Origin: Synergistaceae bacterium
GTDB lineage: Bacteria > Synergistota > Synergistia > Synergistales > Aminobacteriaceae
Assembly: GCA_017447325.1 (NCBI GenBank)
Contig: JAFSNU010000303.1
Span: forward strand, 1 to 12,423
Reading direction: 5' to 3'
DNA: 12,423 bases
Shown piece after piece: positions 1-7,029 of the stretch. Within the stretch, counting starts at the first letter, position 1; every line of letters begins with the position of its first letter. The notes beneath the pieces are model-generated. The model was not told where the DNA came from, made no database searches, and saw nothing but the letters and a program-made list of their open reading frames with translations. A program made the position numbers and the translations under genes.

Positions 1-14
1 CTATATTAAAAATT

Positions 15-20
15 GGAGGT
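15..20 (+). promoter_or_regulatory. Shine-Dalgarno site that sets the start of the Mrr-like gene
   Basis: GGAGGT lies 7 bases before a GTG at 28. The reading frame also has a TTG at 13, but that codon overlaps or precedes the ribosome binding site, so GTG 28 is the credible start. Confidence 0.8.
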
Positions 21-27
21 AATCAGA

Positions 28-1059
28 GTGAATTATTGGCAGCATCGGATTTATCATATGTCGGCGGTTTCTTATCCGTTATTAGACAAAGGATACTTGA
101 GCATTGGCTTCTCAGATTTTTTACAGCGTCCGGAATTTTTGGATGAGATGCTCTCAGATCGCGGCGACAAGTGGGAAATTTTTGAAGCGGAAAATCAAGC
201 TGTATGGAGATGCTTGAAGCGAACTCGACTTAACCTTTGGCGTTTCCTGTGCGAATTTAAGATCGGCGACTGGGTAGTCGTGCCGTCGTGGTGGGGAACT
301 TTTTCGGTTTATGAAATCACTGGTACAGCTATGCCTGCGGGACAAGCAGCCGTCGACGATTTAAAGGATTGGAGCGGCAAGCCGGTTATCTCTGACGGAC
401 GTTATCTGTGTTATGATGAAGAAAATATTATTGATATAGGCTTTGTAATTCCGGTTAAGAAGATTGAAAGCGAAATACCGCGAAATGTCTATGTGCAGAA
501 TGCTCTGCGTTCCAGCATGAGTTTTCGAGGTACAAACTTAAATATTACTAGACTCAGCGAGGAAATAAAGGGAGCCGTTGAAAGATTCAGAGCAAATAAA
601 CCGATTAATATCTATGACGAAGCGGTTAAGAAAATCTCTGCTCCATTGAAAGAGGTCATAGATACGGTCGTGAGCAATGAGAAGTTTGAAGCACTGATCG
701 CGTCATATTTTAACAAAATCGGAGCCGACGAAGTATATATACCAAGCAAGCAAAGCGGAAAGGGCGAAGCGGACGCTGACATAATCGCATATTTCAACGC
801 TCTAAAGCTTGAAATTATTGTTCAGGCTAAGCGTCATCAAGGCGAAACGGACGAGCGCGGAGTAAATCAAGTCATCGAGTATAGAGACCAGGAAGAAGCA
901 GACGATGGCTGGGTCTCAATCGCATGGGTAATTACATCCGGCGACAAATTCTCAAATGAAGCTGTTGAACTGGCGGCGCGTGAAAATGTGCGGCTAATCG
1001 CATGGCCGGAGTTCTGCAATATGCTGCTCGATGCAGGAATAAGCGTTTTGAAATTTTAA
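28..1059 (+). CDS. Mrr-type restriction endonuclease (PD-(D/E)xK fold), GTG start
   Basis: A 343-residue protein with a C-terminal Mrr_cat-like nuclease domain (about 215-335). The visible signature is a Phe-Glu pair at 220-221, acidic residues at 249 and 251 (ADADII), and the QAK motif at 266-268. Together these fit the E...D...QxK variant of the PD-(D/E)xK active site. Enzymes of this family usually cut modified foreign DNA (type IV restriction), which fits the lack of a methyltransferase next door, although only 27 bases are visible upstream. The first 145 residues are Trp/Tyr-rich (WRFLCEFKIGDWVVVP at 71-86) and resemble the small beta-barrel reader modules (PUA/EVE/SH3-like) seen on such nucleases; that part is inference. 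GTG 28 is chosen because of the GGAGGT at 15-20; ATG 58 is an alternative. The gene ends at its own terminator and converges on yqhQ. The nuclease call is firm; the DNA target is unknown. Confidence 0.85.
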   Translation: MNYWQHRIYHMSAVSYPLLDKGYLSIGFSDFLQRPEFLDEMLSDRGDKWEIFEAENQAVWRCLKRTRLNLWRFLCEFKIGDWVVVPSWWGTFSVYEITGTAMPAGQAAVDDLKDWSGKPVISDGRYLCYDEENIIDIGFVIPVKKIESEIPRNVYVQNALRSSMSFRGTNLNITRLSEEIKGAVERFRANKPINIYDEAVKKISAPLKEVIDTVVSNEKFEALIASYFNKIGADEVYIPSKQSGKGEADADIIAYFNALKLEIIVQAKRHQGETDERGVNQVIEYRDQEEADDGWVSIAWVITSGDKFSNEAVELAARENVRLIAWPEFCNMLLDAGISVLKF

Positions 1060-1081
1060 TTTATATTTAAATTTTTAAAAT

Positions 1082-1130
1082 TCCCGTCCCGAATTAAAAA
1101 TTTTATTCGCGGACGGGAGTTATTTTATTT
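1082..1130 (+). terminator. Rho-independent terminator after the Mrr-like gene
   Basis: TCCCGTCC (1082-1089) pairs with GGACGGGA (1111-1118), extended by CGAAT (1090-1094) with ATTCG (1105-1109) and a single bulged C at 1110. The loop is a 10-base AT sequence, and TTATTTTATTT follows. An A-rich stretch on the other side could let it work on the minus strand as well. Confidence 0.85.
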
Positions 1131-1164
1131 AAATTATTTTTTGCTGTGAGCTTATAAATTTAGC

Positions 1165-1204
1165 AAAAAAATTTTCAAGCTCGTTAATTTTTACAAGCTT
1201 GAAA
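1165..1204 (-). terminator. Terminator for the leftward operon
   Basis: TTTCAAGCT (1173-1181) pairs with AGCTTGAAA (1196-1204). Read on the minus strand, the hairpin is followed by seven Ts (complement of the A run at 1165-1171), the layout of an intrinsic terminator for transcripts coming from yqhQ. Confidence 0.7.
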
Positions 1205-1275
1205 TTTTTAATTTAATCTAATTTATCTTGCTGCCTTTATATGATAGCTATAAATAAATTTTTATATCAAGCAAA

Positions 1276-1318
1276 AGCGGCGGACAGTTTAAATAAAATT
1301 TAAACAAATCACGCCGCT
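1276..1318 (-). terminator. GC-capped hairpin just past yqhQ
   Basis: AGCGGCG (1276-1282) pairs with CGCCGCT (1312-1318). Inside it, GTTTAAAT (1287-1294) pairs with ATTTAAAC (1298-1305) around an AAA loop. It begins about 21 bases past the yqhQ stop. The minus-strand T tract after it is short and broken, so it may act together with the hairpin at 1173-1204 as a tandem terminator or as a 3'-end stabiliser. Confidence 0.5.
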
Positions 1319-1339
1319 CTAAACTTTTCAACTTAAAAA

Positions 1340-2365
1340 TTAATTATTCATAGCAGTATTAAGCGAAGCAAGCGCGACCTCGGCCTGATAAATATCCGGC
1401 TCTCTTGTCGTTAAGAATTGCAGGCTCAAGAACGGGAAGACGATTGCCCGTCCGATCTTGCCGGAGTTGCCCGCAAGTCTTATAACTTCGTAAGAAATGC
1501 CAATCACCATGGGAATTAACAATATCCTGCTCGTCACTCTCCACAAAAATCCGCCCCGCGCTATCAAGCTAAAGACTGCAATGCTTACTATCACAGCAAT
1601 TAATAAAAACGACGTGCCGCATCTGGGATGAATGCGCGAACATTTAATAATATTCTCAGGTGTCATCTCCATGCCGCTTTCATACGCATTAATAGTCTTA
1701 TGCTCCGCGCCGTGATACGCGAACACTCGCTTAATGTCGCTCCACATTCCGATTATAGCGACATAGCCGATAAATATTATTGCCCTGATAATTCCCTCAA
1801 GCGTATATACGCCCGCGCCGTGAGGTTCAAGCTCTAAAATTTTCGCTAAAAATTCCGCCGAATATAACGGCAAGGCTATAAACAAGCCTCCAACTGCAAG
1901 AATAGTTATTAATATAGTTATTAATAAATCTTTAAACGTCAGCTTCTCCGGCTCTGAGCCAGGCTCTTCAAGCGCAATTTCAGCACTGCGCGATAAAGCT
2001 TTAAATCCCGTTGCCATCATCTCGCACATCACGACAAAGCCCCGCACAAACGGAAGCTTATACGGCATGTGTTTAGTGCGTGATTTATGCGGCCATGACT
2101 CAGTGACAATCTCGCCCTGATTTAAATTTTCATCTTGATCTAAATTTTTAAGCTCTGCGAGGCTTGGCGAGGCTTGTTCCAAATTCTCCGAGGCGTAAGG
2201 CTTGCGGACGGCAAGTCCCCATTTATTCTCGCCTTTCATTAAGACGCCCTCGATAACGGCCTGCCCTCCGACGGCGATTCGCTTGTCTTCTTTGCGCTCA
2301 GCTTCAGACGCAAATAAATTCAATCCAAGATTTAACGCAAATAAATTTTCAAATAACTTCTTCAT
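1340..2365 (-). CDS. yqhQ: YqhQ-like membrane protein, DUF1385 family
   Basis: A 341-residue protein of the DUF1385 family, whose biochemical function is not established. Family hallmarks are all visible: the VGGQAVIEGVLMKG block (32-45), YHGAEHKTINAYE (217-229) and the HPRCGTSF box (246-253). About four hydrophobic segments (148-168, 190-208, 253-270, 280-296) place it in the cytoplasmic membrane. The variable stretch at 58-90 is acidic and Asn/Gln-rich. The start is the ATG at 2365, 22 bases after the antiporter stop. The frame stays open to 2440, but that extension lies inside the antiporter gene and reads as non-family sequence. No clear Shine-Dalgarno precedes 2365, so translation may depend on coupling to the antiporter. 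It is the last gene of the leftward block. The family call is secure; the start is fairly secure. Confidence 0.87.
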   Translation of the reverse strand: MKKLFENLFALNLGLNLFASEAERKEDKRIAVGGQAVIEGVLMKGENKWGLAVRKPYASENLEQASPSLAELKNLDQDENLNQGEIVTESWPHKSRTKHMPYKLPFVRGFVVMCEMMATGFKALSRSAEIALEEPGSEPEKLTFKDLLITILITILAVGGLFIALPLYSAEFLAKILELEPHGAGVYTLEGIIRAIIFIGYVAIIGMWSDIKRVFAYHGAEHKTINAYESGMEMTPENIIKCSRIHPRCGTSFLLIAVIVSIAVFSLIARGGFLWRVTSRILLIPMVIGISYEVIRLAGNSGKIGRAIVFPFLSLQFLTTREPDIYQAEVALASLNTAMNN

Positions 2366-2387
2366 ATTATTTATAAATATAATAATT

Positions 2388-3701
2388 TTACTCGTGAGAT
2401 CTGCTCTTGAGCAGCGTGTAAATGCTCGTCTCTGCGTCAAGCATCGACTCCGTCACTTCGTCGAGCTTGTCGGACAGCGCGAACTGATCCGAAATTCCGT
2501 ACTCTTTGCTCTTGTCGCCCTTAAACGCGTCCTTTAAGAATATCGGCGTAATAATCGTACAGATTATTATCATTATGATAATCGGACCCATGTAAGACTC
2601 GTTTATAACATTCATCTCGAGGCCTTTGTCAGCTACAATCAGCGCAACCTCGCCTCTGCATACCATGCCCATTCCGATTTGGTAACTCTGGTGCATGTTA
2701 AGCCCGCAGAGTTTTGCGCCCAGTCCGCAGCCGCCGAGTTTCGATATTACGCTCACGACAACTAAAGCAAGCGTGAATAATAATAAATTTAGCGACATGC
2801 TGGGGATAGTGACTTCAAGTCCTATATTTGCGAAGAACACCGGCGTTAATAAAAGATAAGCGATAGTGTCGAACTTGCTCGCGATATAATTTCCCTTGGG
2901 CGATAAGGCAATAATCATTCCGGCGGCGAACGCTCCGATTATATCAGCAATTCCGAACACAGTTTCAGCAGCCCACGCCATGAATAAACATAAAGCAAAT
3001 CCCATGACAGGATAACGGCGTAAATTCTTCGAGCCTTGACTCCTGTCAGACCAAGTCATAAAGCTGTAGAATATCAAGCCCATGATAACAACAAAGCCTA
3101 CAAAGCCCAAAATTTTCATGAAGACTAAAGTTAAATTAACTTTCTCGCCGGCCATGCCCGTTATTACAGTTAAACATATTAAGCCCAAAATATCGTCTAT
3201 TAACGCCGCCGCTAAAATCGTGTTGCCGGACTTAGTTGACATACAGCCGAGCTCTTTTAAAGTCTCGACCGTAATCGACACCGACGTTGCCGTCAAGACC
3301 GCGCCGACGAAAATTGCCGAAGTCATAGCGACGCCAGGCTCAAATAAATACATCAAGCCCGCGCCCATTCCCAGCGGCACTAATACGCCCGTTAAGGCAA
3401 CGACAAAACCGGCCTTGCCCGAGGCTCGCAAGTCTTGAATATTAGTCTCCATTCCAGCCGTGAACATTATTACTATAACGCCGAGTTCGGCCAAGCGCGA
3501 TAATAAAGGCGAAGGCATTAAACAAAATTTAATTCCAAAAAAACTTTGAGTTAACGCTCCGAGAACTGCCGGCCCGAAGAATAATCCGGCGGCAAGCGCA
3601 CCGACGACTTGAGGCAGCTGAGCCCTGCGCGATATAATGCTGAAGATCTTTGTGGACATTAGAATAACGCACAAGCTCAACAGATAATTATACTGTTCCA
3701 A
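2388..3701 (-). CDS. Cation/proton antiporter, CPA2 (Na_H_Exchanger) family
   Basis: A 437-residue polytopic membrane protein with roughly 12 hydrophobic segments and a charged cytoplasmic tail (390-437). It should exchange Na+ or K+ for H+ across the cytoplasmic membrane. Supporting motifs are IDDILGL (168-174), whose Asp-Asp pair (169-170) is the ion-binding pair of electrogenic CPA2 exchangers, TATSVSITVETLKELG (137-152), the FFANIGLEV stretch (289-297) and the conserved RGEVAL box (349-354). There is no C-terminal TrkA-N/RCK domain, so it is shorter than KefB/KefC and closer to NapA-type exchangers. The start is TTG at 3701. AGGAG sits about 14 bases upstream, further than usual; the next candidate is ATG 15 codons in. 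The gene lies 83 bases after cysE and 22 bases before yqhQ, probably co-transcribed. Ion specificity cannot be read from the sequence. Confidence 0.88.
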   Translation of the reverse strand: MEQYNYLLSLCVILMSTKIFSIISRRAQLPQVVGALAAGLFFGPAVLGALTQSFFGIKFCLMPSPLLSRLAELGVIVIMFTAGMETNIQDLRASGKAGFVVALTGVLVPLGMGAGLMYLFEPGVAMTSAIFVGAVLTATSVSITVETLKELGCMSTKSGNTILAAALIDDILGLICLTVITGMAGEKVNLTLVFMKILGFVGFVVIMGLIFYSFMTWSDRSQGSKNLRRYPVMGFALCLFMAWAAETVFGIADIIGAFAAGMIIALSPKGNYIASKFDTIAYLLLTPVFFANIGLEVTIPSMSLNLLLFTLALVVVSVISKLGGCGLGAKLCGLNMHQSYQIGMGMVCRGEVALIVADKGLEMNVINESYMGPIIIMIIICTIITPIFLKDAFKGDKSKEYGISDQFALSDKLDEVTESMLDAETSIYTLLKSRSHE

Positions 3702-3784
3702 AATTAAAAGACGCTCTCCTTTAAATTTAATTTAAATTAAAATTATTTAAATATATTATCTCAAATTTTAATTTAAATTTAATT

Positions 3785-4678
3785 TTAATTAATTTTATCT
3801 TCAAACTCTGCGAGGCTTGCCGGCGTTTTGTTTAATATCACGCTGCCGGCCTTGACTGAGTGAGTGAGCCAGACGTTGCCGCCTATGACACTGTCGTCTC
3901 CGATGAAAGTATCGCCGCCGAGTATAGTCGCTCCGGCGTAAATTACTACATTATTTCCAATATCAGGATGACGCTTGATGCCTTTGACTAAAGTTCCGTC
4001 CGGCGCAGTCTGGAAACTCTTTGCGCCGATCGTGACGTTCTGATAAAGTTTAACGTGACGGCCTATTGTAGAAGTCTCGCCGATGACGACGCCAGTGCCG
4101 TGATCTATAAAGAAATATTCGCCGATAGTCGCGCCCGGGTGAATGTCAATTCCCGTTAATTTATGAGCGTGCTCCGTCATAATTCTTGGTACTAATGGCA
4201 CGCCCATTATAAATAATTCGTGCGCAATGCGATACGCGCTGATAGCTATAAAGGCCGGATAAGATAATATTACTTCGTCATAGCTTTTAGCGGCAGGGTC
4301 GCCCTCGTACGCTGCTTGAACGTCCGTCATTAAAATTCGCAAAACCTCCGGCAGCTTGTCCAACAAACTTTGCGTGACGCTGTCGGCTTTTAAATTATCA
4401 TCCATGACGCGGCACAAAGCCTGCTCAAGATTTATTGCGGCCTTCTGCATTGCAAATTTCTCTATTAAATTATTATTATTTAAATTTAAATTTGCGCATA
4501 CTGAACATTCAGGGGCGACGTCCCCGAAGTGATAGGGGAACATCGCCGCAAGAAAATATTTAAACGAGTTTTCAACGTTGTCTTTAAGTCCATTAAAATT
4601 TTTCTGCACCAGGGTCGCGGACTCTGAACCCTTTTCTTTATTAAATTTATTTTTCACCATTAGCTTCGTCGACCTCAT
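3785..4678 (-). CDS. cysE: Serine O-acetyltransferase, long CysE/EpsC type
   Basis: A 297-residue enzyme that transfers acetyl from acetyl-CoA to L-serine, giving O-acetylserine for CysK. The helical N-terminal part is followed by the family block DVQAAYEGDPAAKSYDEVIL (119-138). A left-handed beta-helix of hexapeptide repeats then starts near 174, with the active-site segments IDIHPGA (177-183) and IDHGTGVVIGET (191-202); His193 is the expected catalytic base. The long N-terminus and block order match the EpsC-type subgroup rather than short enteric CysE. A CxxC pair (58-61) sits in the variable N-terminus. The protein ends in DKIN. Classic CysE ends in Ile, which enters the CysK active site to form the cysteine synthase complex, so that contact may be altered. 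The start at 4678 has a weak AAGAG 4 bases upstream; ATG 4660 with GAGGT 10 bases upstream is a good alternative. It lies downstream of cysK, separated by a hairpin. Confidence 0.92.
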   Translation of the reverse strand: MRSTKLMVKNKFNKEKGSESATLVQKNFNGLKDNVENSFKYFLAAMFPYHFGDVAPECSVCANLNLNNNNLIEKFAMQKAAINLEQALCRVMDDNLKADSVTQSLLDKLPEVLRILMTDVQAAYEGDPAAKSYDEVILSYPAFIAISAYRIAHELFIMGVPLVPRIMTEHAHKLTGIDIHPGATIGEYFFIDHGTGVVIGETSTIGRHVKLYQNVTIGAKSFQTAPDGTLVKGIKRHPDIGNNVVIYAGATILGGDTFIGDDSVIGGNVWLTHSVKAGSVILNKTPASLAEFEDKIN

Positions 4679-4706
4679 ACAGCTCTTATATTTAATAAAT
4701 AAAGCT

Positions 4707-4712
4707 ATTATA
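4707..4712 (-). promoter_or_regulatory. Possible -10 element of a cysE promoter
   Basis: On the minus strand this reads TATAAT, 28 bases before the cysE start and directly after the cysK-cysE hairpin. No convincing -35 hexamer lies 16-18 bases further upstream, so an independent cysE promoter is only suggested. Confidence 0.35.
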
Positions 4713-4749
4713 CATTAAAATACCTCTCGCTGCTTATAGCAACAAGAGG
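4713..4749 (-). terminator. Intrinsic terminator or attenuator between cysK and cysE
   Basis: On the minus strand CCTCTTGTTGCT and AGCAGCGAGAGG form a 12-bp stem with an ATA loop (plus-strand arms 4723-4734 and 4738-4749), followed by TATTTTAAT. Two of the pairs are G-U wobbles that exist only in the leftward transcript, so the structure is selected on that strand. It should end, or partly reduce, transcription from cysK into cysE. Confidence 0.75.
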
Positions 4750-4778
4750 CTTATATAAATCAAATTAAATTATTTTAT

Positions 4779-5708
4779 TTAATTAAATACACCGCTTGAT
4801 AAATATCTTTCGCCGGTGTCGGGCAGTATAGCGACAATAGTTTTGCCCGCGCTCTCAGGTCTTCTCGCAGTGTCTATAGCAGCCCATAACGCCGCGCCGC
4901 TCGAAATTCCCGCCAAAACTCCCTCAGTGCGCCCGAGCATTTTCGCGGTCTCAAACGCATTTTCATTTTCAACTTTAATAATCTCGTCATAGATTTTAGT
5001 GTTTAAGACTTCAGGAATAAAATTTGCGCCGATGCCCTGAATTTTATGAGGCCCTGCCTTGCCGCCGCTTAACACAGGCGAGCTTGCCGGCTCTACCGCA
5101 ATAATTTTAATATTTTTAATTTTAGATTTTAAATATTCGCCGGTTCCGGTTAACGTTCCGCCCGTTCCGACTCCGGCGATAAATATATCAACTTTGCCGT
5201 CGGTGTCTTCATAGATCTCCGGGCCTGTCGTCTCGTAATGCGCTTTAGGATTTGCAGGATTTACAAACTGCCCGGCGATAAAGCTGTTATTAATTTCTTT
5301 CGCCAACTCTTCGGCCTTCGCAACCGCGCCTTTCATTCCTTTCGAACCTTCAGTCAAAACTAATTCAGCTCCGTACGCGGTCATTAACTGCCTGCGCTCT
5401 ATAGACATGCTGTCCGGCATTACTATAATTACTCTATAGCCTCGGGACGCCGCAATCGCCGCGAGACCGACGCCCGTGTTGCCGCTTGTTGGCTCTATAA
5501 TCACAGAACTTTTATCGAGCTTGCCGATGCGTTCAGCCTCGTCGATCATAGCTAACGCAATTCTGTCTTTAACGCTTCCCGCCGGATTAAAATATTCGAG
5601 CTTGGCTAAAATCTTTGCCTTTAAATTAAGTTTTGCCTCAATATTTTTAAGCTCTAAAAGCGGCGTGCGTCCGACGAGCTGACTGACTGACGTATAAATC
5701 TTTGACAT
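4779..5708 (-). CDS. cysK: Cysteine synthase A (O-acetylserine sulfhydrylase)
   Basis: A 309-residue PLP enzyme that makes L-cysteine from O-acetylserine and sulfide in the cytoplasm. The PLP lysine is Lys47 in NPAGSVKDR (41-49). The substrate loop TSGNTG (74-79), the phosphate-binding GTGGT (181-185), the SSG at 269-271 and the terminal PDTGERYLSS (296-305) are all in place, and the length is normal for CysK. There is no CBS domain, which argues against cystathionine beta-synthase. The start at 5708 has GGGAG 9 bases upstream and a good promoter behind that. It is the first gene of the leftward block and supplies the step after CysE. It is divergent from the GGDEF gene. Confidence 0.96.
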   Translation of the reverse strand: MSKIYTSVSQLVGRTPLLELKNIEAKLNLKAKILAKLEYFNPAGSVKDRIALAMIDEAERIGKLDKSSVIIEPTSGNTGVGLAAIAASRGYRVIIVMPDSMSIERRQLMTAYGAELVLTEGSKGMKGAVAKAEELAKEINNSFIAGQFVNPANPKAHYETTGPEIYEDTDGKVDIFIAGVGTGGTLTGTGEYLKSKIKNIKIIAVEPASSPVLSGGKAGPHKIQGIGANFIPEVLNTKIYDEIIKVENENAFETAKMLGRTEGVLAGISSGAALWAAIDTARRPESAGKTIVAILPDTGERYLSSGVFN

Positions 5709-5742
5709 AATACAAAACTCCCTTTAGCTAAAAATTTTTATT

Positions 5743-5770
5743 ATTATACACCCACTAAAGCAATATGCAA
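5743..5770 (-). promoter_or_regulatory. Sigma-70-type promoter of cysK
   Basis: On the minus strand a -35 of TTGCAT (5765-5770) is separated by 16 bases from a perfect -10 TATAAT (5743-5748), with the start codon 34 bases further on. It matches the consensus well and is correctly placed for the leftward cys block. Confidence 0.65.
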
Positions 5771-5805
5771 TTTAAATTTTAAAATTTATTTATTATTTAT
5801 TATTG

Positions 5806-5832
5806 TATAATGTAATAAATTTTGACTGGAGG
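5806..5832 (+). promoter_or_regulatory. -10 element and Shine-Dalgarno of the GGDEF gene
   Basis: TATAAT at 5806-5811, preceded directly by TG, and GGAGG at 5828-5832 lie before GTG 5838 (spacing 5) and ATG 5844 (spacing 11). No good -35 is visible. The ATG at 5836 is followed at once by TGA and cannot be the gene start; GTG 5838 is preferred. Confidence 0.5.
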
Positions 5833-5837
5833 CTGAT

Positions 5838-6113
5838 GTGATTATGTATTCTATTGCTATAAAGGCTGCCGGACTCGACGGCGATACTCTCGGTGTGATA
5901 CAGACTATTCGGCCTTTACAAAATCTTTCGTACTCGCTCGAGGCATTTAATAATTTAAGCGAACTGCGAAGCGTAAAGTCCCGGAAGAATTTTATAGTGA
6001 TGCTTGACGAAAAAATTTTAAATTCAAATCTTGATTTAATTTTAATCTCAGAGCTGCGGGAGCGTAAGCATTTAAGAACGCGAAATTTATATTATGCGCT
6101 CAGAATATTTTAA
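5838..6113 (+). CDS. N-terminal fragment: degenerate receiver-like domain
   Basis: A 91-residue reading frame. The strand-like segment NFIVMLDEK (52-60) could correspond to the phospho-acceptor strand of a response regulator, but the acidic pair expected near the N-terminus is not clear, so phosphorylation is doubtful. The fragment ends in ALRIF just as the protein continues in another frame, so it is unlikely to be a separate gene. The start is GTG 5838, with GGAGG 5 bases upstream. The receiver assignment rests on overall pattern and the later KP motif and is inference. Confidence 0.5.
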   Translation: MIMYSIAIKAAGLDGDTLGVIQTIRPLQNLSYSLEAFNNLSELRSVKSRKNFIVMLDEKILNSNLDLILISELRERKHLRTRNLYYALRIF

Positions 6114-6226
6114 AATTTAATAAATATTTAAATTACATAGACGAATTTTGGACGAAGCCGCTCACGCCTGAATTAATAAATTTTTATTTTAATAAATTAA
6201 TCGAGCGTTTAAAGCTTGAACAGGAT

Positions 6227-6802
6227 TTGGAATTTTACGCGAAGACGAGCGAAATTCAGAGCCATAAAAAACTTTTGGAGATGGCGCGTCAGGATTATTT
6301 AACAGGCCTTGCGACGCGCTGGTACTTTCAGGAACATATCGAGCGTTTAAAGAGCCGCAACGAAAAATATTTAACGTGTATTTCTTTTGATTTGGATCAT
6401 TTCAAGTCTGTAAACGACACGTACGGTCATCAAGTCGGGGACAGGGCTTTAGCAGCGACGGCTGAGATGATGCAGCGGGAATTTGCCGACGGCTTTATAG
6501 CGCGTTTCGGCGGCGACGAGTTCGTTACTGTTTTAACCGGCTTTAGAAATATTAAAGATGTAGAACTTCAAGTTAATAAATTTATTGAAAAACTGCTCGC
6601 GTATTATCAAACCGTGCCAAGCATGCGGAATTTATCTATAAGCGCGGGGATCTCGCAAAGTTTCTTACAAGACAAGACAAGTCAAATTAAATCTATAGAC
6701 CAGCTGATGCGCGAGAGCGACAAAGCTTTATACTGCGCTAAAGACTGCGGGCGGGCCTGCTGCCGAATTTATAATACTGAAATGGAACAAGCCCCGCAAT
6801 AG
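6227..6802 (+). CDS. GGDEF domain fragment (diguanylate cyclase)
   Basis: A 191-residue frame counted from TTG 6227; the homologous reading continues upstream to the frameshift, so this is not a natural start. After a helical linker (EFYAKTSEIQSHKKLLEMAR) come YLTGLATR (24-31), the metal/substrate segment FDLDHFKSVND (54-64) and an intact GGDEF signature (95-99). The catalytic half therefore looks able to make cyclic di-GMP from two GTP if expressed. The RxxD inhibitory I-site normally five residues before GGDEF is absent (FADG at that place), so product inhibition at that site is not expected. The gene ends in TAG. A weak hairpin (CCCGCA 6793-6798 with TGCGGG 6816-6821) overlaps its end. Confidence 0.85.
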   Translation: MEFYAKTSEIQSHKKLLEMARQDYLTGLATRWYFQEHIERLKSRNEKYLTCISFDLDHFKSVNDTYGHQVGDRALAATAEMMQREFADGFIARFGGDEFVTVLTGFRNIKDVELQVNKFIEKLLAYYQTVPSMRNLSISAGISQSFLQDKTSQIKSIDQLMRESDKALYCAKDCGRACCRIYNTEMEQAPQ

Positions 6803-6894
6803 TTTAATCATCACCTGCGGGAGCTGATTTAAATTTAATTTATATATATTTATAATAAAAACACTTTTTAATTGCTCTTGCCTCACCTGTAAGG

Positions 6895-6923
6895 TTGAGA
6901 GAGTACGGGTATGTACTCTCGAG
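6895..6923 (+). repeat. 29-bp hairpin repeat, copy 1
   Basis: Begins TTGAGAGAGTAC, has loop GGGTAT and closes GTACTCTCGAG. It matches copy 2 (7001-7029) at 26 of 29 positions in direct orientation, 106 bases apart. Two of the three differences are the two partners of one base pair (A-T here, G-C in copy 2). Confidence 0.85.
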
Positions 6924-7000
6924 GGTGGCCTCGAAGAGGTCGGAGGGGTGAGACACCCCCCGCTTTTAACAGAATCCGACTGTTAAAAGCCTACGTGACA

Positions 7001-7029
7001 TTGAGAGGGTACGGGCATGTACCCTCGAG
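7001..7029 (+). repeat. 29-bp hairpin repeat, copy 2
   Basis: Begins TTGAGAGGGTAC, has loop GGGCAT and closes GTACCCTCGAG. The third difference from copy 1 is the loop base (C here, T there). The stem is 8 bp in both copies. Confidence 0.85.

Larger units (their letters stand above)
5838..6802 (+). pseudogene. REC-like/GGDEF diguanylate cyclase gene, frameshifted
   Basis: Two adjacent frames make one protein of about 320 residues if one base is added near 6110. The first frame stops at 6111, and the GGDEF frame is open from 6068 to 6799, so the break lies between about 6068 and 6113, most likely in the T4A4T3 run at 6108-6118. Just after the break, the GGDEF frame (6114-6226, upstream of any start codon) reads as sensible protein, including a WTKPLTPEL segment that resembles the Lys-Pro switch of receiver domains. 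The architecture is therefore a degenerate receiver, a short helical linker, then GGDEF, as in response-regulator cyclases of the PleD/WspR type. This may be a true mutation or a homopolymer sequencing error. Confidence 0.75.

Noticed and set aside
13..27. TTG at 13 as start of the Mrr-like gene
   Set aside because: It precedes and overlaps the GGAGGT ribosome binding site; GTG 28 is correctly spaced.
2366..2440. Upstream extension of yqhQ to 2440
   Set aside because: It overlaps the antiporter C-terminus by 53 bases and adds 25 residues unlike DUF1385 proteins.
2202..2537. Plus-strand frame of 111 codons
   Set aside because: Antisense to yqhQ and the antiporter; no ribosome binding site and no motif.
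3082..3438. A 118-codon plus-strand frame
   Set aside because: It lies wholly antisense to the well-supported antiporter gene, and its Lys/Pro/Thr-rich translation has no family features.
6100..6120. Programmed ribosomal frameshift in the GGDEF gene
   Set aside because: The T4 run would allow a +1 slip, which leads to a stop three codons on; the required shift is -1 and no X XXY YYZ heptamer is present in the right frame.
6962..6990. Integron attC-like site (TTAAC...GTTAA in an 11-bp stem)
   Set aside because: The flanking bases do not fit RYYYAAC/GTTRRRY, the stem is perfect without the extra-helical bases of attC sites, and no integrase or cassette is nearby.
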